A DNA stretch of 64,000 bases from Enchytraeus crypticus (Eukaryota > Annelida > Clitellata > Enchytraeida > Enchytraeidae), in NCBI GenBank assembly GCA_905160935.1, contig CAJHZI010000421.1, forward strand, positions 1,137,255 through 1,201,254, given 5' to 3'. Below, one piece after another: positions 1 to 13,200 of the stretch (position 1 is the stretch's first letter; each line of letters opens with the position of its first letter). The position numbers and the translations under genes were made by a program. The notes under the pieces were generated by a model. That model was given only the letters and a program-made list of their open reading frames with translations, searched no databases and was not told the origin of the DNA.

Positions 1-9
1 GGACCATAG

Positions 10-177
10 AGCAGTGTAGCAGACATAGCTGAAGACCTGGTAACGGCACCGGCATCCCAAGCCTTTGTAGAAAGAATTTTCTCTGTATGTGGCTTGCTAA
101 CAGCCGGTAGTCGGAACAGGCTTCGGAAAAATCTGGAAATGCGAGTTTTCCTTAAGCTTAACAGAAATGTGCTTTGA
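10..177 (+). pseudogene. hAT transposase, C-terminal dimerisation end
   Basis: Reads SSVADIAEDLVTAPASQAF, VERIFSVCGLLTAGSRNRLR and KNLEMRVFLKLN, then a stop. This is the hallmark end of hAT/Ac-like transposases (ASQAFVERIFS, TAGRRNR, LEMRVFLK). A TAG lies just upstream in the same frame at 7-9, so at least this copy is interrupted unless an intron ends there. The rest of the gene is left of the window. Class II transposon, cut-and-paste. Confidence 0.85.
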
Positions 178-640
178 AAATATCTGGTGAACAACATATT
201 GCTTTTATTCAATTTAAAATTTAACTTCTTATATATTTTTTTTGTAAAAAATCTGAAACCAATCTGACTTGCAACCTCCAACAGACTTAATATTTAGTCA
301 TTCCTGGTTACAGAACTATTCCTCAGCTGCTGATATTTAAATTGCAGTTAGTTAACTAAAAAATTTGAATGTTGACAGCAATAGAAATAGTTAAAAACAT
401 AAAATAGAAATAGAAATTATTTCCATAATAGAATAGTAATAGAAATTGGAAATTATTAGAGAACTGAAATTAGAATAGTAATAGAAATTTTAAGTTATTT
501 TAGAACAGAAATTAGAATAGCAATGGAAATTATGCTCATTGAATGGAATAGTAATATAAATCTGAAATTAATTTGTGAACTGAAATATCACTGACGCAAA
601 GTAAAGAATTTACTATTTTTGGAAGGGCAACAGCATAGAT
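178..640. repeat. AT-rich degenerate repeat after the hAT transposase
   Basis: From about 375 to 590 a motif close to gaaattagaatagtaatag recurs five or more times with variations. This may be the subterminal repeat zone of the hAT element. No clear terminal inverted repeat could be placed. Confidence 0.5.
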
Positions 641-769
641 AGATAGATTCAGTTAGTTTTATCATTGTCAGTAAACAATTGTCATTTGAATGGCAGCGCT
701 GCATCCAGTGTTCAAGTTCAGAATATTTACCGATAAACATCGAACTCTAGAATTTAATAACCTTTGGAC

Positions 770-900
770 TGAGCCGGTGGCTTGTTGGTGAGTTGTTCGA
801 CAGAGGATCATTAGGTGCATGGTTCAAAACCAATGCTCTCCCCGTCGGACTTGCTATGGAGCAGAAAATTGACTTTAAAATTGGCTTTAGCCTTTGATGA
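770..900 (+). mobile_element. tRNA-derived SINE, diverged copy
   Basis: GAGCCGGTGGCTTGTTGGTG, then a GGATCATTAGGTGC stretch and GGTTCAAAACC, line up with the A- and B-box regions of the SINE seen best at 38127. A poor copy. Confidence 0.55.
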
Positions 901-1209
901 GTAGTTGCAAACATTGCAGCTATATGCAACTATGTAGTATAACTGGCTAACGTTGGTTAACTCGCTGTATTTAACTAACTTTGGGCAGTTAAATAAAGTC
1001 GCACAACTGCAGCCGCATAATGGGAGAATTTCAGATAGTTGAACTACTTTGAAGTATGTAGTTAAATACATATTCCGGTTCTACTTTAATTATCTCAAGT
1101 ATAACGAAACTGTGAGGTCCCAACACTTTTAAAGGATACGAGACGGATTCCTTTACAAACCTTTAGATAAATCTCTGTTCCCGTATTCCCGGTCCAAAAT
1201 AGGCACTGG
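901..1209. other. No gene seen
   Basis: Unique-looking sequence between a SINE and the LINE. Translations here have no recognisable domain. Confidence 0.5.
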
Positions 1210-2497
1210 GTCAATGATGGACGATCTCTCTCTCTCTTAGTGCACTGCCTACTGGCAGGTCCATGATATATAACGCCTCCACTCTTCTCTGTCTTCCGCC
1301 TTCCTCTTCATTTCCACATATGAGTGGGTTTTTAAATCATCTAACATACCGAATCTCGGCCTGCCCCTGCCTCTTTTTCCTTCCATTCTACCTTCTATGA
1401 CCTCTTTCAAAAGATCTTCCCCCCGTAGAATGTGTCCTATCCAACTCTTCTTCCAATTTCTTACATTAATACATTTATCAACTGTCTATCTATACCCACT
1501 CTCTTCAGAAGTTCCTCATTTATAACCTTTTGAGTCCAGCTAATCCTCTCCATTTTTCTCCAAATCCACATTTCCGATGCCTCCAGTTTTCTAATATCTT
1601 CCTTCCCTAAGGTCCATGTTTCACATCCATACAATAGCGTGGTCCAAACCAAAGTTTTCATTATCTTTGTGTCTTTCTTTAGACTTTTTGTTAATAGTTG
1701 TTTTCTAATACCAAAGGCCGCTTTTGATTGTGCAATCCTACTGCATATTTCCGTCTCACATTTCCCGTCATCGGTTATAGTATGACCCAAATATTTGAAA
1801 CTCCTTACCTGTTCCAATTTCATACCATTTATTGTGATATTAACTTCACCTTTATTATTGGACACTCTCATAACCTAGGTATTTTTTATATTAATCTTCA
1901 TGCCATATCTCAATGCCGTATGATTCAACCTATCCATTATCTTCTCCAGTCCAATCTCGCTGCCCGCTACCATTCCTTGGTCATTTGCAAATCGTAGATC
2001 TTGTAACAAATTCCCTCCTACTTTTATTCCTTCTTCCAGGTCTTCCATGGCTTCCTCCATCATTGCCTCAGCGTAAATGTTAAACAGGTTGTAGAGAAAT
2101 GCTACAACCTTGTCTAACTCCACGTCCTATTTCACCTTCTTCTTAGTATTCTTGTTGGATTTTGATTACTGCTCTTTGATTCATGTACAAGTTCAAAATT
2201 AGTCTTCTATCTCTCCAGTCAATTCCTATTATTTTTAAGATATTCATCATCGTTATCCAATCAATCCTGTCAAAGGCCCTCTCGAAGTCTACAGAGCCTA
2301 CAAAAACGTCATTTCCATATTCTAAGCTTCTTTCGTAAGGAACCCGCATTACTCCTATTGCTTCTCTTGTGCCGCATCCTTTCCTAAAACCAAATTGTGT
2401 CTTGCTCAGTATCATCTCTGCTTTCGACTGAATGCGATTATTTACTATCTTTAATAAGATATGCGATGCATGAAGTATTAAGCTGATTGTTCTGATG
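1210..2497 (-). mobile_element. Endonuclease/RT LINE, 5'-truncated antisense copy
   Basis: Reading the minus strand: RT fragments with GFRKGCGTREAIGV, VDFERAFDRIDW and RFANDQGMVAGSEIGL, then the C-terminal part FKYLGHTITDDGKCETEICS, LLYGCETWTL, then the 3' tail ending at 1210-1260 with the CTGCC-loop-GGCAG hairpin and GA repeats. Interrupted by several frame changes; the catalytic FADD box reads FAND. Same family as 57602-60350. A non-LTR element of the type often labelled craniofacial development protein 2-like; RTE-like is my best guess. Confidence 0.85.
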
Positions 2498-3012
2498 GAC
2501 GATATCAAATCTTAATTTCTTAGCTATAAGAGATTGATTCATGCTTCAATGCATTCAAATCGTCATTAATACAATAGACTACTATTGTATCTTAAAGAAG
2601 TTTCATTTCTAATTTGGAAAGTGAACTATTGTATTAGTGAATATTGGAGACCGAATCGACATATATTCTTAAGTATTGGTAGATGTATTTCACTAAACAT
2701 TATTTTCCACAAATTTGTAGCCATTTGATCCTTAGCTAACTCGTACTATTGTTCTTCTAAGAAATGACGAATAGAAATATAGCTCATTAGTATAAACTAT
2801 ACATGTATAAGAAGCATCATCGAATAAAATAGTGTTTAATTCAAACGTAAGGGTAATGTTTATGAGCTACATTCGTCTTTCTCGACATATCAACCATTAG
2901 CTGATTGAATTAATTTTATCGTATTATTATAGATGTCTAAGTATTTAGCGCTAATACTGTCAGATTGATTTTTATTAAAATGTATATAAAATGTATTTAT
3001 ATGCATATATAG

Positions 3013-3018
<6 letters not shown>
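2498..3018. other. No gene seen
   Basis: AT-rich sequence between the LINE break point and the (AT)n run. Nothing recognisable. Confidence 0.5.
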
Positions 3019-3069
<51 letters not shown>

Positions 3070-3128
3070 TATATATGTATATATATGTATATATACATAC
3101 ATACATACATACATATATGTATGTATGT
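3019..3128. repeat. (AT)n then (ATAC/ATGT)n microsatellite
   Basis: About 58 bases of near-perfect AT followed by tatgta and catacata runs. Open frames here are artefacts of the repeat. Confidence 0.95.
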
Positions 3129-3485
3129 AAGTATAGTATCTGTCCTTGATGGATTATAAAATAAGCTATGGACTATACTCACAATGGATCTGTAACTTGA
3201 CTACTGCGACCATAATCTTCTTTGATTTAAAGATTTCTTGATCGCCAGTATCTTTCTACTTTTGTATCCATTTTAGACATCTTAGGTTTATTTCAACATT
3301 TACCGAGTACAGTGGGTGTATGTATTTCATTATAAACTCACGTTGCGTGCATAGAAATACTTTTGCAGCTCGAACACTCTGCAGCAGGTTTACTTAATTT
3401 AATACTTTAATTCAAACAATATACATGTACATTACGGCATAGTGAGCTGATCACAAGCAAAATAAGTCAAGTTTTCTGAGTAAAC

Positions 3486-3852
3486 ATGGATTATATAGTC
3501 ACTTCATCGGTCAGAACTACGAAGTGTATACACATTCTAGCGCAACTTGTCATCTTGTTACAAACATGGCGGAATTCAGAAAGTCAGAGCACTCTCTGCA
3601 GCTACGGGGCAGTTAACACCAGCCTGGGATCAGCAGAGACTTGTAGAAGTCCACCTGTGCAGGACTGTGGCAGCAGTTCCAGAAGTGGTCCATGGTTGAG
3701 CGAGTTGGACGCGAGTGAGCGTTCAGGAAGACTGGAGACTTTTGTGGAGAACCTCGCCTGGGTGGAGCTGGATGAGAGCGAGTCCAGGAGAATATCAGAG
3801 ATGAGATGTGACAGAGACGAGTATATGCCGCTAGAGTGTCGACTCGTTAGAG
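3486..3852 (+). CDS. Copy A exon 1: signal peptide and Cys-containing N-terminus
   Basis: Residues 1-122, ending in phase 1 at AGAG|GTTTGT. The hydrophobic stretch [14 protein letters not shown] looks like a signal peptide. The mature start has cysteines at 38, 53, 61, 108 and 118. I do not recognise this domain. Copy B has an exon of exactly the same length (367 nt). From about 3592 on the two are about 95% identical, but the first 100 bases are barely alignable. Confidence 0.9.
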
Positions 3853-6800
3853 GTTTGTCATTATTACAAATAGGACCTCGGAGTAAAATGTTAGAAAAAA
3901 ATTAAGCAGGCTAACTTGTAATGATTTTATTTAATCGTTTTTCTGTTTTGTTTATTTAAACCAACGCCAAAAGGACTTTCGGTTGTTGAGCGCTTAGGCT
4001 CCAGAAATTTCTAAAAAAAACCTTAAAACGAATCTAGATGGTATGGGCAGTGAAGAGTGGAGGAGGTCTATTCGTATCCCGACCCTGGTTAAACTGTGAT
4101 TTAAGAGAAGATGATGATGATGTTTCAATTTACTGAAAGTAATTTGGCCTAAAACAAGTATTTCACTACAGGTTGCAGACAGTTTAATATTTAAGTAATA
4201 TTTGAATGGTCTAGTTGTGGCATGCTTGCATGATAAGAAAAGGATCATAGACTCGAACTTCAGAGGGACTCTATCTCTTTGTACTGAGATTTTTTTTATA
4301 TCAGCCCCCATTGGAAGACGCTCATTCATGTTTTATTCTGCGACAGTATGAAAGTCACTGCCACAAAGTCAATGTACTTTAGTATTAGAACTTGTAATAG
4401 TATTAGTACGTTCTTGGGCAAGCTAAGATCTATATTTTCCGCCATGGGTCTATATTTTGGCACCTTTGCCTTGAATCTTGAACTTGCACTGCTTTGATCT
4501 CACTTTCTCTTGTAGTGTTTGTATACGCAATTGTCATCATGTGGCATTTTGGCGTCTCTTTGTACGGATTCTGAAATAGACGTCCCTGATATTGCATTAT
4601 GGTGATGAACTGGACATTAAATTCATATTGATTGATTGACAGTATTTCAAAGCGGAATAGATGTCAAAGATTTTACTTTGGTAATACTGATCACATAGTA
4701 TTGCGCATGTATTAAATGGAATGTTAACTGCTCAAGCGTAAATCCTGTCAATGAAACATATGCTTTCATTCATATAATCAAAACTTGATTCGTTTTATGG
4801 GTATTAGGTTCTACTACCTTCGCGGTTATACTGATTGCTTCTGTTATTCGACCTTATGTGTCCTATCCACTTCTTCTTCCTATTTATTTTAGCATTTAGA
4901 CAGTCATTAAGAGTAATGAGCTATATGAAGATTGAATACAGATACATTGAATACAGATACATTCTAAGGGGAGATAGTTTACAATAGGAGCTCAAAGATG
5001 GTAGAATGGACGGAAAGAGAAGCATAGACAGACCGAGATTATGTTAATTGATTTAAAGTTTCACTAGTATACAGACATGACAAGGAAAACGGAAGATAGA
5101 GAAAAATGAAGATGTTATATACCATGGACCTGCCAGTCGGCATGTGCACTGAGAGAGAAATGTGATATTTTACGTTTATAATGAATGATAATAAGATTGA
5201 ATGATAAGATTTTTTCCAAATTTACAGTTAATTTACAAGTTATTATTAATTTTTGTTGTTGTTAAAGATTTGTGTAACATAACGGACACTTCTGATCTAT
5301 ACACTGGCAACTCCTCGTGGCCCTACACAGACGTGGGCACAAGACGCTACGTGCTCTGCCCCTACGTCTACCCCTGGGAACAGCGCTACGCCTCCTACGA
5401 CTGTCTCATCAACCACCAGGCTAACGACACTCCCGCCTGGTTCTACCATCAGTTTACCGACTGTCCAATGCCGCAACTGAACAGAGAGATATCAAAGATC
5501 TACGATAGCATCGTAAGGCATGTTTATAATTTAATTAGCTAAAAATGTTAGTTAAATTTTTCTAATATTTTGCCACGTTATCTTATTTACAACATGTATC
5601 GTTATATGATTACTATGTCGTATAAGATCGGTGCATTATTAAATGTGTTTTTGTGGAAAATCAAAGTAAATGTTATTCGTTATTCAGTTATTGACTAAAC
5701 GCTTAGAGTAATTAATAGTTTTTATAGCTTATGACAATATCGTATGTCTATGTCTTATGACTATGTCGTATGACTATGTCGTATGACTATGTCGTATGAC
5801 TATGTCGTATGACTATGTTGTAATGACTATGTTGTAATGACTATGTTGTAATGACTATGTTGTAATGACTATGTCGTATGAATATGTCGTATGACTGTGT
5901 CGTATGACTATGTCGTATGACTATGTCTTAGGACTATGTTGTAATGACTATGTTGTATGTATGTCATATGACTATGTCGTATGACTATGTTGTAATGACT
6001 ATGTCGTATGACTATGTCGTATGACTATGTCGTATGACTATGTCGTATGACTATGTCGTATGACTATGTCGTATGACTATGTCGTATGACTATGTCTTAG
6101 GACTATGTTGTAATGACTATGTTGTATGTATGTCATATGACTATGTCGTATGACTATATTGTAATGACTATGTTGTAATGACTATGTCGTATGACTATGT
6201 CGTATGACTATGTCGTATGACTATGTCGTATGACTATGTCATATGACTATGTCGTATGACTATGTCTTAGGACTATATTGTAATGACTATGTTGTATGTA
6301 TGTCACGTGACTATGTCGTATGACTATGTTGTAATGACTATGTCGTATGACTATGTCGTATGACTATGTTGTAATGACTATGTTGTAATGACTATGTCAT
6401 ATGACTATGTCATATGACTATGTCATATGACTATGTCGAATGACTATGCTCTCTATGACTATGTCGAATCCGGCCTCCCATAGCGTAAAGGAATTATTTT
6501 AAATATTTCTTTTTCTTTTTTCTTTTAATTAATAAGGTCTTTCTTTTATCTTATTTTTAGCCCAGGGCCCTATACAGCCCGGGGCATTAATAGTAATAAT
6601 AATAATACCGTGATCTGTCCTCAGGATATGAAGTTGTTCCGGTGGCCATTGAAACCATGGGCCCGATGAATCCCGAAGGAGTTGACTTCATTATTGGCAT
6701 AGGCAGACTTATCACAGAGGAAACCGGCGATAAGCGAGAGACATCTTTTCTTTGGCAAAGGCTTTCCATGACTTTGCAAAGATTTCATGCTGTGTGCTTC

Positions 6801-9800
6801 AACAATTCTTTTAAGCCGATTGATGACCTCGAGTAGCCGGGCGGCGATTCAGCACGTATTGCTTGAATCGTTTTTATCAAACCCCAGGTTCTTTACACCG
6901 GGGTAAAAAAAATAATAATAATATTAATAATAATAATAATTATTATTATTATTATAATAATAATAAATAAAAAATTACATCAATGTTTTATTCGCTGCAG
7001 ATGAATACCACCGCTTGGTATTCTAACAATGCCTCGTGCAGTAATCTCCTGACCGGTATGGACGGCATCATGATGACAAGGAGAAACCACCCGAATGAAC
7101 CTGTCTTTGACTTTGATCATAATCGACTAGTAATGACTTGCTTTAAATGGGCTTCGGACTGTTGGACACAACGCTTGGGATTGAATGGAGAGCAAAGGAT
7201 CCTGTGGAACGTCAGTGACTTCCTGTTTGACATGAGTCAGTTCAGAGACTACTGGACTGATTCTGATCTATTTATGTGAGTTACAGATGTGTCAAGATTA
7301 TTTCCTGTCTTCTCTCTAAATGTACTGTCTTGAGGCAGGTCCATAAAATATAACTTTATATCATCATCATCATCATCATCATCATTATCATTTTCATCAT
7401 AATCATCGTCATATCAACATCTTCATCCTCATTTGAGTCCCAGTTTAACTAGGGTCGGGATACGATAGACCTTCTCCACTCCTCTGTGTCCCATACCATA
7501 TCATCAGTCAATCCCTTATTTTGCAATCGTTTTAGAAACTTCTGTAGCAATTTCTGGAACCTAAGCGCTCAACAATCGAATGGCCGTTCTGCCATTGATT
7601 TTAATCGTAGTGCTTTGTCGCCTTTATGACAAATGCAGTCCAGGGTTTGTTTATATGGCTTGCGCCAATGGCGATGTCGTTAAGATATTCGACCGCGGAT
7701 CAGTTTTTGCGGGGTTCAAATCTTAGGCTCGCCCGTCACTGACATTGCTTTCGAGTGAGGAAAGTAACATTGCCATTAACTTTTTTAAATAACTGAAATA
7801 TAAATTTTAAATTAGTTATATCGGCTGTTTGCTTTTATATGTATTTTTTCCTATGGAAGAGTGATTTACGATACTCTCTATATATGACGATATTTCATAT
7901 CTTTATATCACTCTATGGTCTTCTTAATTAACTCTCTTATCTTTATTTCTTTCGATATCTGCAAAAGGAGAGAAAAGTGAAATTTTTTAAATATAAGAAG
8001 CCTAAGAACCGCCGTATGCCGCTGAATATTGGTGGTCGACTCTAATAGTTTCAGAAGACATATGCAAAAGTGGTAATGATATTTTCTAGTACGAAAGATG
8101 AAAGATAATATTAGAGTATTTTTAGGTGAAATATTTATTTAGAACACGCCATAAGGGTCTTGTTTTTTGGATCAAAAAACAGTCAGGCAAGATTAAATGT
8201 CTACGATGGGAAGAGATGTGATCTGAATATTTCTAGTCGACTCTAATATTTTCAGTTTCGTGCAGTACCTGAGTAAACTCTATCCTCGAGACGTCGACCA
8301 GTTTGAGTTCAAAGGTCACGACATCTACGCCTTCAGGCAAAAGAGCTTCCCCGGTCACGTCATCAGTTCTCATCTCTCTCAACCCAGCAACACATTCGCT
8401 ATAGTGGATTTCAGCTCAAGTAATGGTCTCACTAATTAAAATAAATCTGATTGCATTTGTAAAATAACTGAATTTAATTCATTGGTCTTCTGACGCTTCG
8501 TCATACAATAACAGAACTTGATATTTAAACTAGACCACCTATAGCTCTATGATAGTTTAATAATGAGTTAATTGTTATCACGCAATATAGTGAAATGATC
8601 AAATGTGTTGCTATTCATCACTTTTACTCCCACATGTTTAAACCGTTAGGCAATTTAGTCCATTTTCGGTGTAACCAGTCCTGTGAATGTCAGTGATTTT
8701 ACTCTCAGATCAGCGCGGCCGGGAATTGAAAGGACAGAGAGTTCAATTCACCTCACGATCTGCCATTTAAAACATCGACCTGCATTGACGTTTCCTGACG
8801 CCTCTAACCACTGCGCTAGTGAGACACTTATGTATTCGTTAGCTATTGAGCTAGTCAATAGCCGATCGGATTAACCGAAAGCACTAGGTAACGAATCTAG
8901 ACATATTGATTGGCGACTAAGCTAAACTAATGATACAATTAAGATGCTACAAAGATTTTCAAAATATAGATATGATACCAATTATCCAGTCTATCAAAAT
9001 ACAAATATTACTACGGTAAGGTTTCGAGAGTATTGAAATAGTTACACGAATGATTAAAATTGAACTAATTTTAAAATAAAAGATTAAGTAAAGTTAACTA
9101 AAAGGAGACTACACTTTATTAAGACTAATAAAAGTCCTAGTACTACGGTATCAGCAGTACAGAGCTGAAACCCAACTAAAAGCTTATCCTGACTGACTGA
9201 ATACAGACAACTCTCAGAATATAACTCAGAACTCTAAGAATATAAAGAGCTCACAAGCCTCTCCTATGATAAAGAAAATAGAAGAATTTTAGATCAAATT
9301 TTTAGTAGAATCTAACATTAGATTAGATGCTGAACTCAAGAATTAATTACTGACTTTACACTCATAAGCAAGACTAAGAGCAATGTGATATTTTGGCATA
9401 TGCCACGAAACTAGAGCTAAACTGGTATAAAACTAAAGAAAAAGTTCTCAATTTGCTTAAACTGGTGTAAAACTAAAGAAAAACTTATAAATTCGAAAAG
9501 GGGAAAAGCAGGAGAATTTTCCACTTTAGAACTCACTTGACAAAGAATTAAACTTGAAATTTTGTTGAAATTTTAGTCTGCAGGCACGTGTATTTGTCAG
9601 AATTGAATGCGATGTGATGAGTAAATAAATAAATAAAATAAATTAATGAGCTACTCCGAGCTTATATTGATCAGTGCACGTTTAAACACGTTTCTGAAAA
9701 GGTTTCAGTCATACATTCAGATTGAAGGTAAACATTTCTAACTATTAGTTCTTTAATGATTTTTTCGTAAATTTACAACGACCTCTTTGAGAGTCAGCAA

Positions 9801-10015
9801 AAGAACTAAATTTAAATTGCTATTTGAGGGCTTCAATATGTAACAACTCAGGGTTTGTGCGCCAAAAAGTCACTCCTCTTGTAGAGAATATGAACATTTC
9901 AGCATATGCTTAGAATTTGACCAAGACCAGGAAATGTCTTTGAAAATGGCATGACGAAGAGTCATTCTGTGCGGAAATTATTGGAATTTTATTTTTAGGG
10001 TACCAATTTAAACGC

Positions 10016-10114
<99 letters not shown>

Positions 10115-10197
10115 GTATATATATATGCATATACATATACATATTTATGCGGTATATGTATATGTATATGCATATACAATTATACATGTATACATGC

Positions 10198-10228
<31 letters not shown>

Positions 10229-13200
10229 TACATATATATATACTGTATATAAATATTTGTTGGCCTATGTCAATACATCGATATATGTTTCCTTCATTTA
10301 TAATATTTTATTACAGATACCACATATATCACCAGTACACCGATAAGGTTCTTCTTCATCAGAGAGTATAAAACGACTACAATGAATATCTATGGATCCA
10401 TCCCCCAGTCTCTGCCTGATCCAGCGGGCGTACCAGGACCAAATAACTCAGGTTGGCCGCAGGGAGGCCCCCAGCCCCCAATGGGCAGCACTGGTGGACT
10501 GGGAGCTGCGGATTTTCACGAGGAGGATCCAAACAGAGGACGAGCCTCTGAGGATTCCATGAGGGGACAGCTGCATTCAGAGCCTGACGCCGGTGATAGA
10601 AGATCAAGTATTCGAGATGAAAATGAGGATCCAATGAAACATCTCAAAACTACTTCCACATTTGTGACTGCAGCTGACCTGGCTCGCCTGTCTCAGGAAA
10701 TATCCGTCACAATTCATTTTACAGAAGAATTCTCAGATGGACCACAAGGTCCTCCTAGACCACTACTAACCCAAGGGTCACCAGGTTCCCAAGGGTCACC
10801 AGGTTCCCAAGGGTCACCAGGTTCCCAAGGGGCACCAGGATTTCAAGGTGACCCTGGTTTTGACATATTCAGTGCTACTACTAGTGTAACTAGAATTGGA
10901 AGTTTGAGCAGGAATGCAGAGGCGATGGCACTTAAGGTTACAACAGGTTGGATACTAGGACCGCTAGTGCTGTTAGAGTTGTCTAATAACGGCAGCCTTA
11001 CTGAAGATCAGAGAGTTTATCGTGTTACAATGCGACACCCTTTTTTCATTGGCGTAAGTAACATTTAATACTCTATTATATGCAGGTGGATCGAAATAAT
11101 TGTAACTTCTGCTTTCTTTTAATTTTACTGCTCTTATCTTTTGTGACGGTATCTCGATTGTGTCGAGTTGTCTTGAAGAGATGCTTTTGCTTCTGAACCT
11201 TGACAGTAAAAACACTACAAAAAGGTGGATGGTAATCTTTATTTTCTTGTTAGATGGCGCAGTCATAGGGAAATCAGAAAGAAAATCAGATGTCTCAGAG
11301 TGATCCTTGGGTGAGTTTAAATGGCCCGTCAGTTGGCAACTAGAAATTGCCTGCTCTCTCTTAGTGTACTGCCTAATGGCAGGTCCATGGCATATAACGC
11401 CTCCACTCTTCTCCGTCTTCCGCCTTCCTCTTCATTTCCACATATGAGTGGGTCTTTAAATCATCTAACATACCTACTCTCGGCCTGCCCCTGCCTCTTT
11501 TCCCTTCCATTCTACCTTCTTTGACCTCTTTTAATACACCTTCCCCCTTAGAATGTGTCCTTCCAACTCTTCTTCCTATTTCTTAACACATTTAAATAAA
11601 AGTAATAACAATTGCCTTACTGAAAGCAAAAAATGTTGAATGTCATTTCACGACAATAGCAGACGAGAACCTTGATTGAGAAGAGGCTCGTGTAAGGTTG
11701 TGCATGCATTTTTCAAGAATGCACAAGGCTAATTTCTTGCAATATGATCACGTGTCATATACTCAGTTTCAATCACAAAAGATAAAAACATTTAAGCATT
11801 TAAGATCATTAAACCATTTCAATCATTTTTTAGAGTTAAAAATACGTTTGGAATACCAGCGATAATTATTAGAGAGCTAGGTTGATAAGTTATCCATTGA
11901 TTATCTCTTAGTCGAATGCCGACATTGAGATCATTCTAAGAATAGATCTACTTCAATCCTCTCTGTCTCTTACCATATAACTATAGCATATCCATTCGTT
12001 CTAGAAATTCTTGTAGTATTTTCTGGAGGCTAGGCGTTCACGAGCAGATTTCCCAGTCTGACTTTGGGTTGAATCTTATTGATTTGTCGACTTTTACGAC
12101 TCGTGCATAACACGATTGGTCTAGTCTTCAACCCAAACACACACGTATAAATAAGAATTATATTCAAATTTGTTAATGATGCAAATAGTATATTTATGTG
12201 TGATATTTCAGATACTGAGCAGCACTCTGACAGCTATACGAACAGACAGCGGTGGTAGGTCCACTTCCCCAAATCAGATATATAGAGAAATAGTATTGTA
12301 TATATGCAGTTAATAATATATGCAGTAATATATGCAGTAATATATGCAGTAATATATGCAGTAATATATGCAGTGTAATATATGCAGTGTAATACATGCA
12401 GTGTAATATATGCAGTAATATATGCAGTAATATATGCAGTGTAATATATGCAGTGGAATATATGCAGTTAATAATATATGCAGTAATATATGCAGTGTAA
12501 TATATGCAGTTTGCTGTATCTACTGTATAATGCAAAGAAGGAAAAATGAAAATGAGGCAGGAGCAGGCCGAGATTAGGTATGTTAGACCCACTCATTTGT
12601 GGAAATGAAAAGGAAAGCAGGAGACGGAGAAGAGTGAAGGCCCAATATGAGAAGAGAGATATGCAATTATTTCATTAAGGTTGTTAGAATAATAGGTAGT
12701 TAAAATAGTATGTTATTCCAATAGAAGATATAATGAAACTGACGTTAAACTTGATTTTAGCTTTAGCTTTGGATGGAGAAAGAGATAGATGGACTGAAAG
12801 GTTTATCCAGATAGATAATTGTCAAAGATAACCACCAACCAGTCAGAGATAACCACCAATCAGTCAGAGATAACCACCAATCAGTCAGAGATACCACCAA
12901 TCAGTCAGAGATAACCACCAATTAGTCAGAGATAACCACCAATCAGTCAGAGATAACCAACAGTCAGATGACCACCGATCAGTCAGTTAATCAACCAGTA
13001 AAATAACCAAACAGTAGTAAAACAATCAGTAACAAACAAATAGATCAGCCAGGAGTTGAGTCAAATGATCAGTTTGATTATATTCTCTGTCATTTGACGA
13101 TCAGTTTGATTATATTCTCTGTCATTTGACGATCAGTTTGATTATATTCTCTGTCATTTGACGATCAACTTTATTATACTCTCGGTCATTTGTCTATCAG

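Noticed and set aside
12194-12592. 132-codon minus-strand frame rich in Tyr, Ile, Leu and His
   Set aside because: Formed by the AATATATGCAGT minisatellite.
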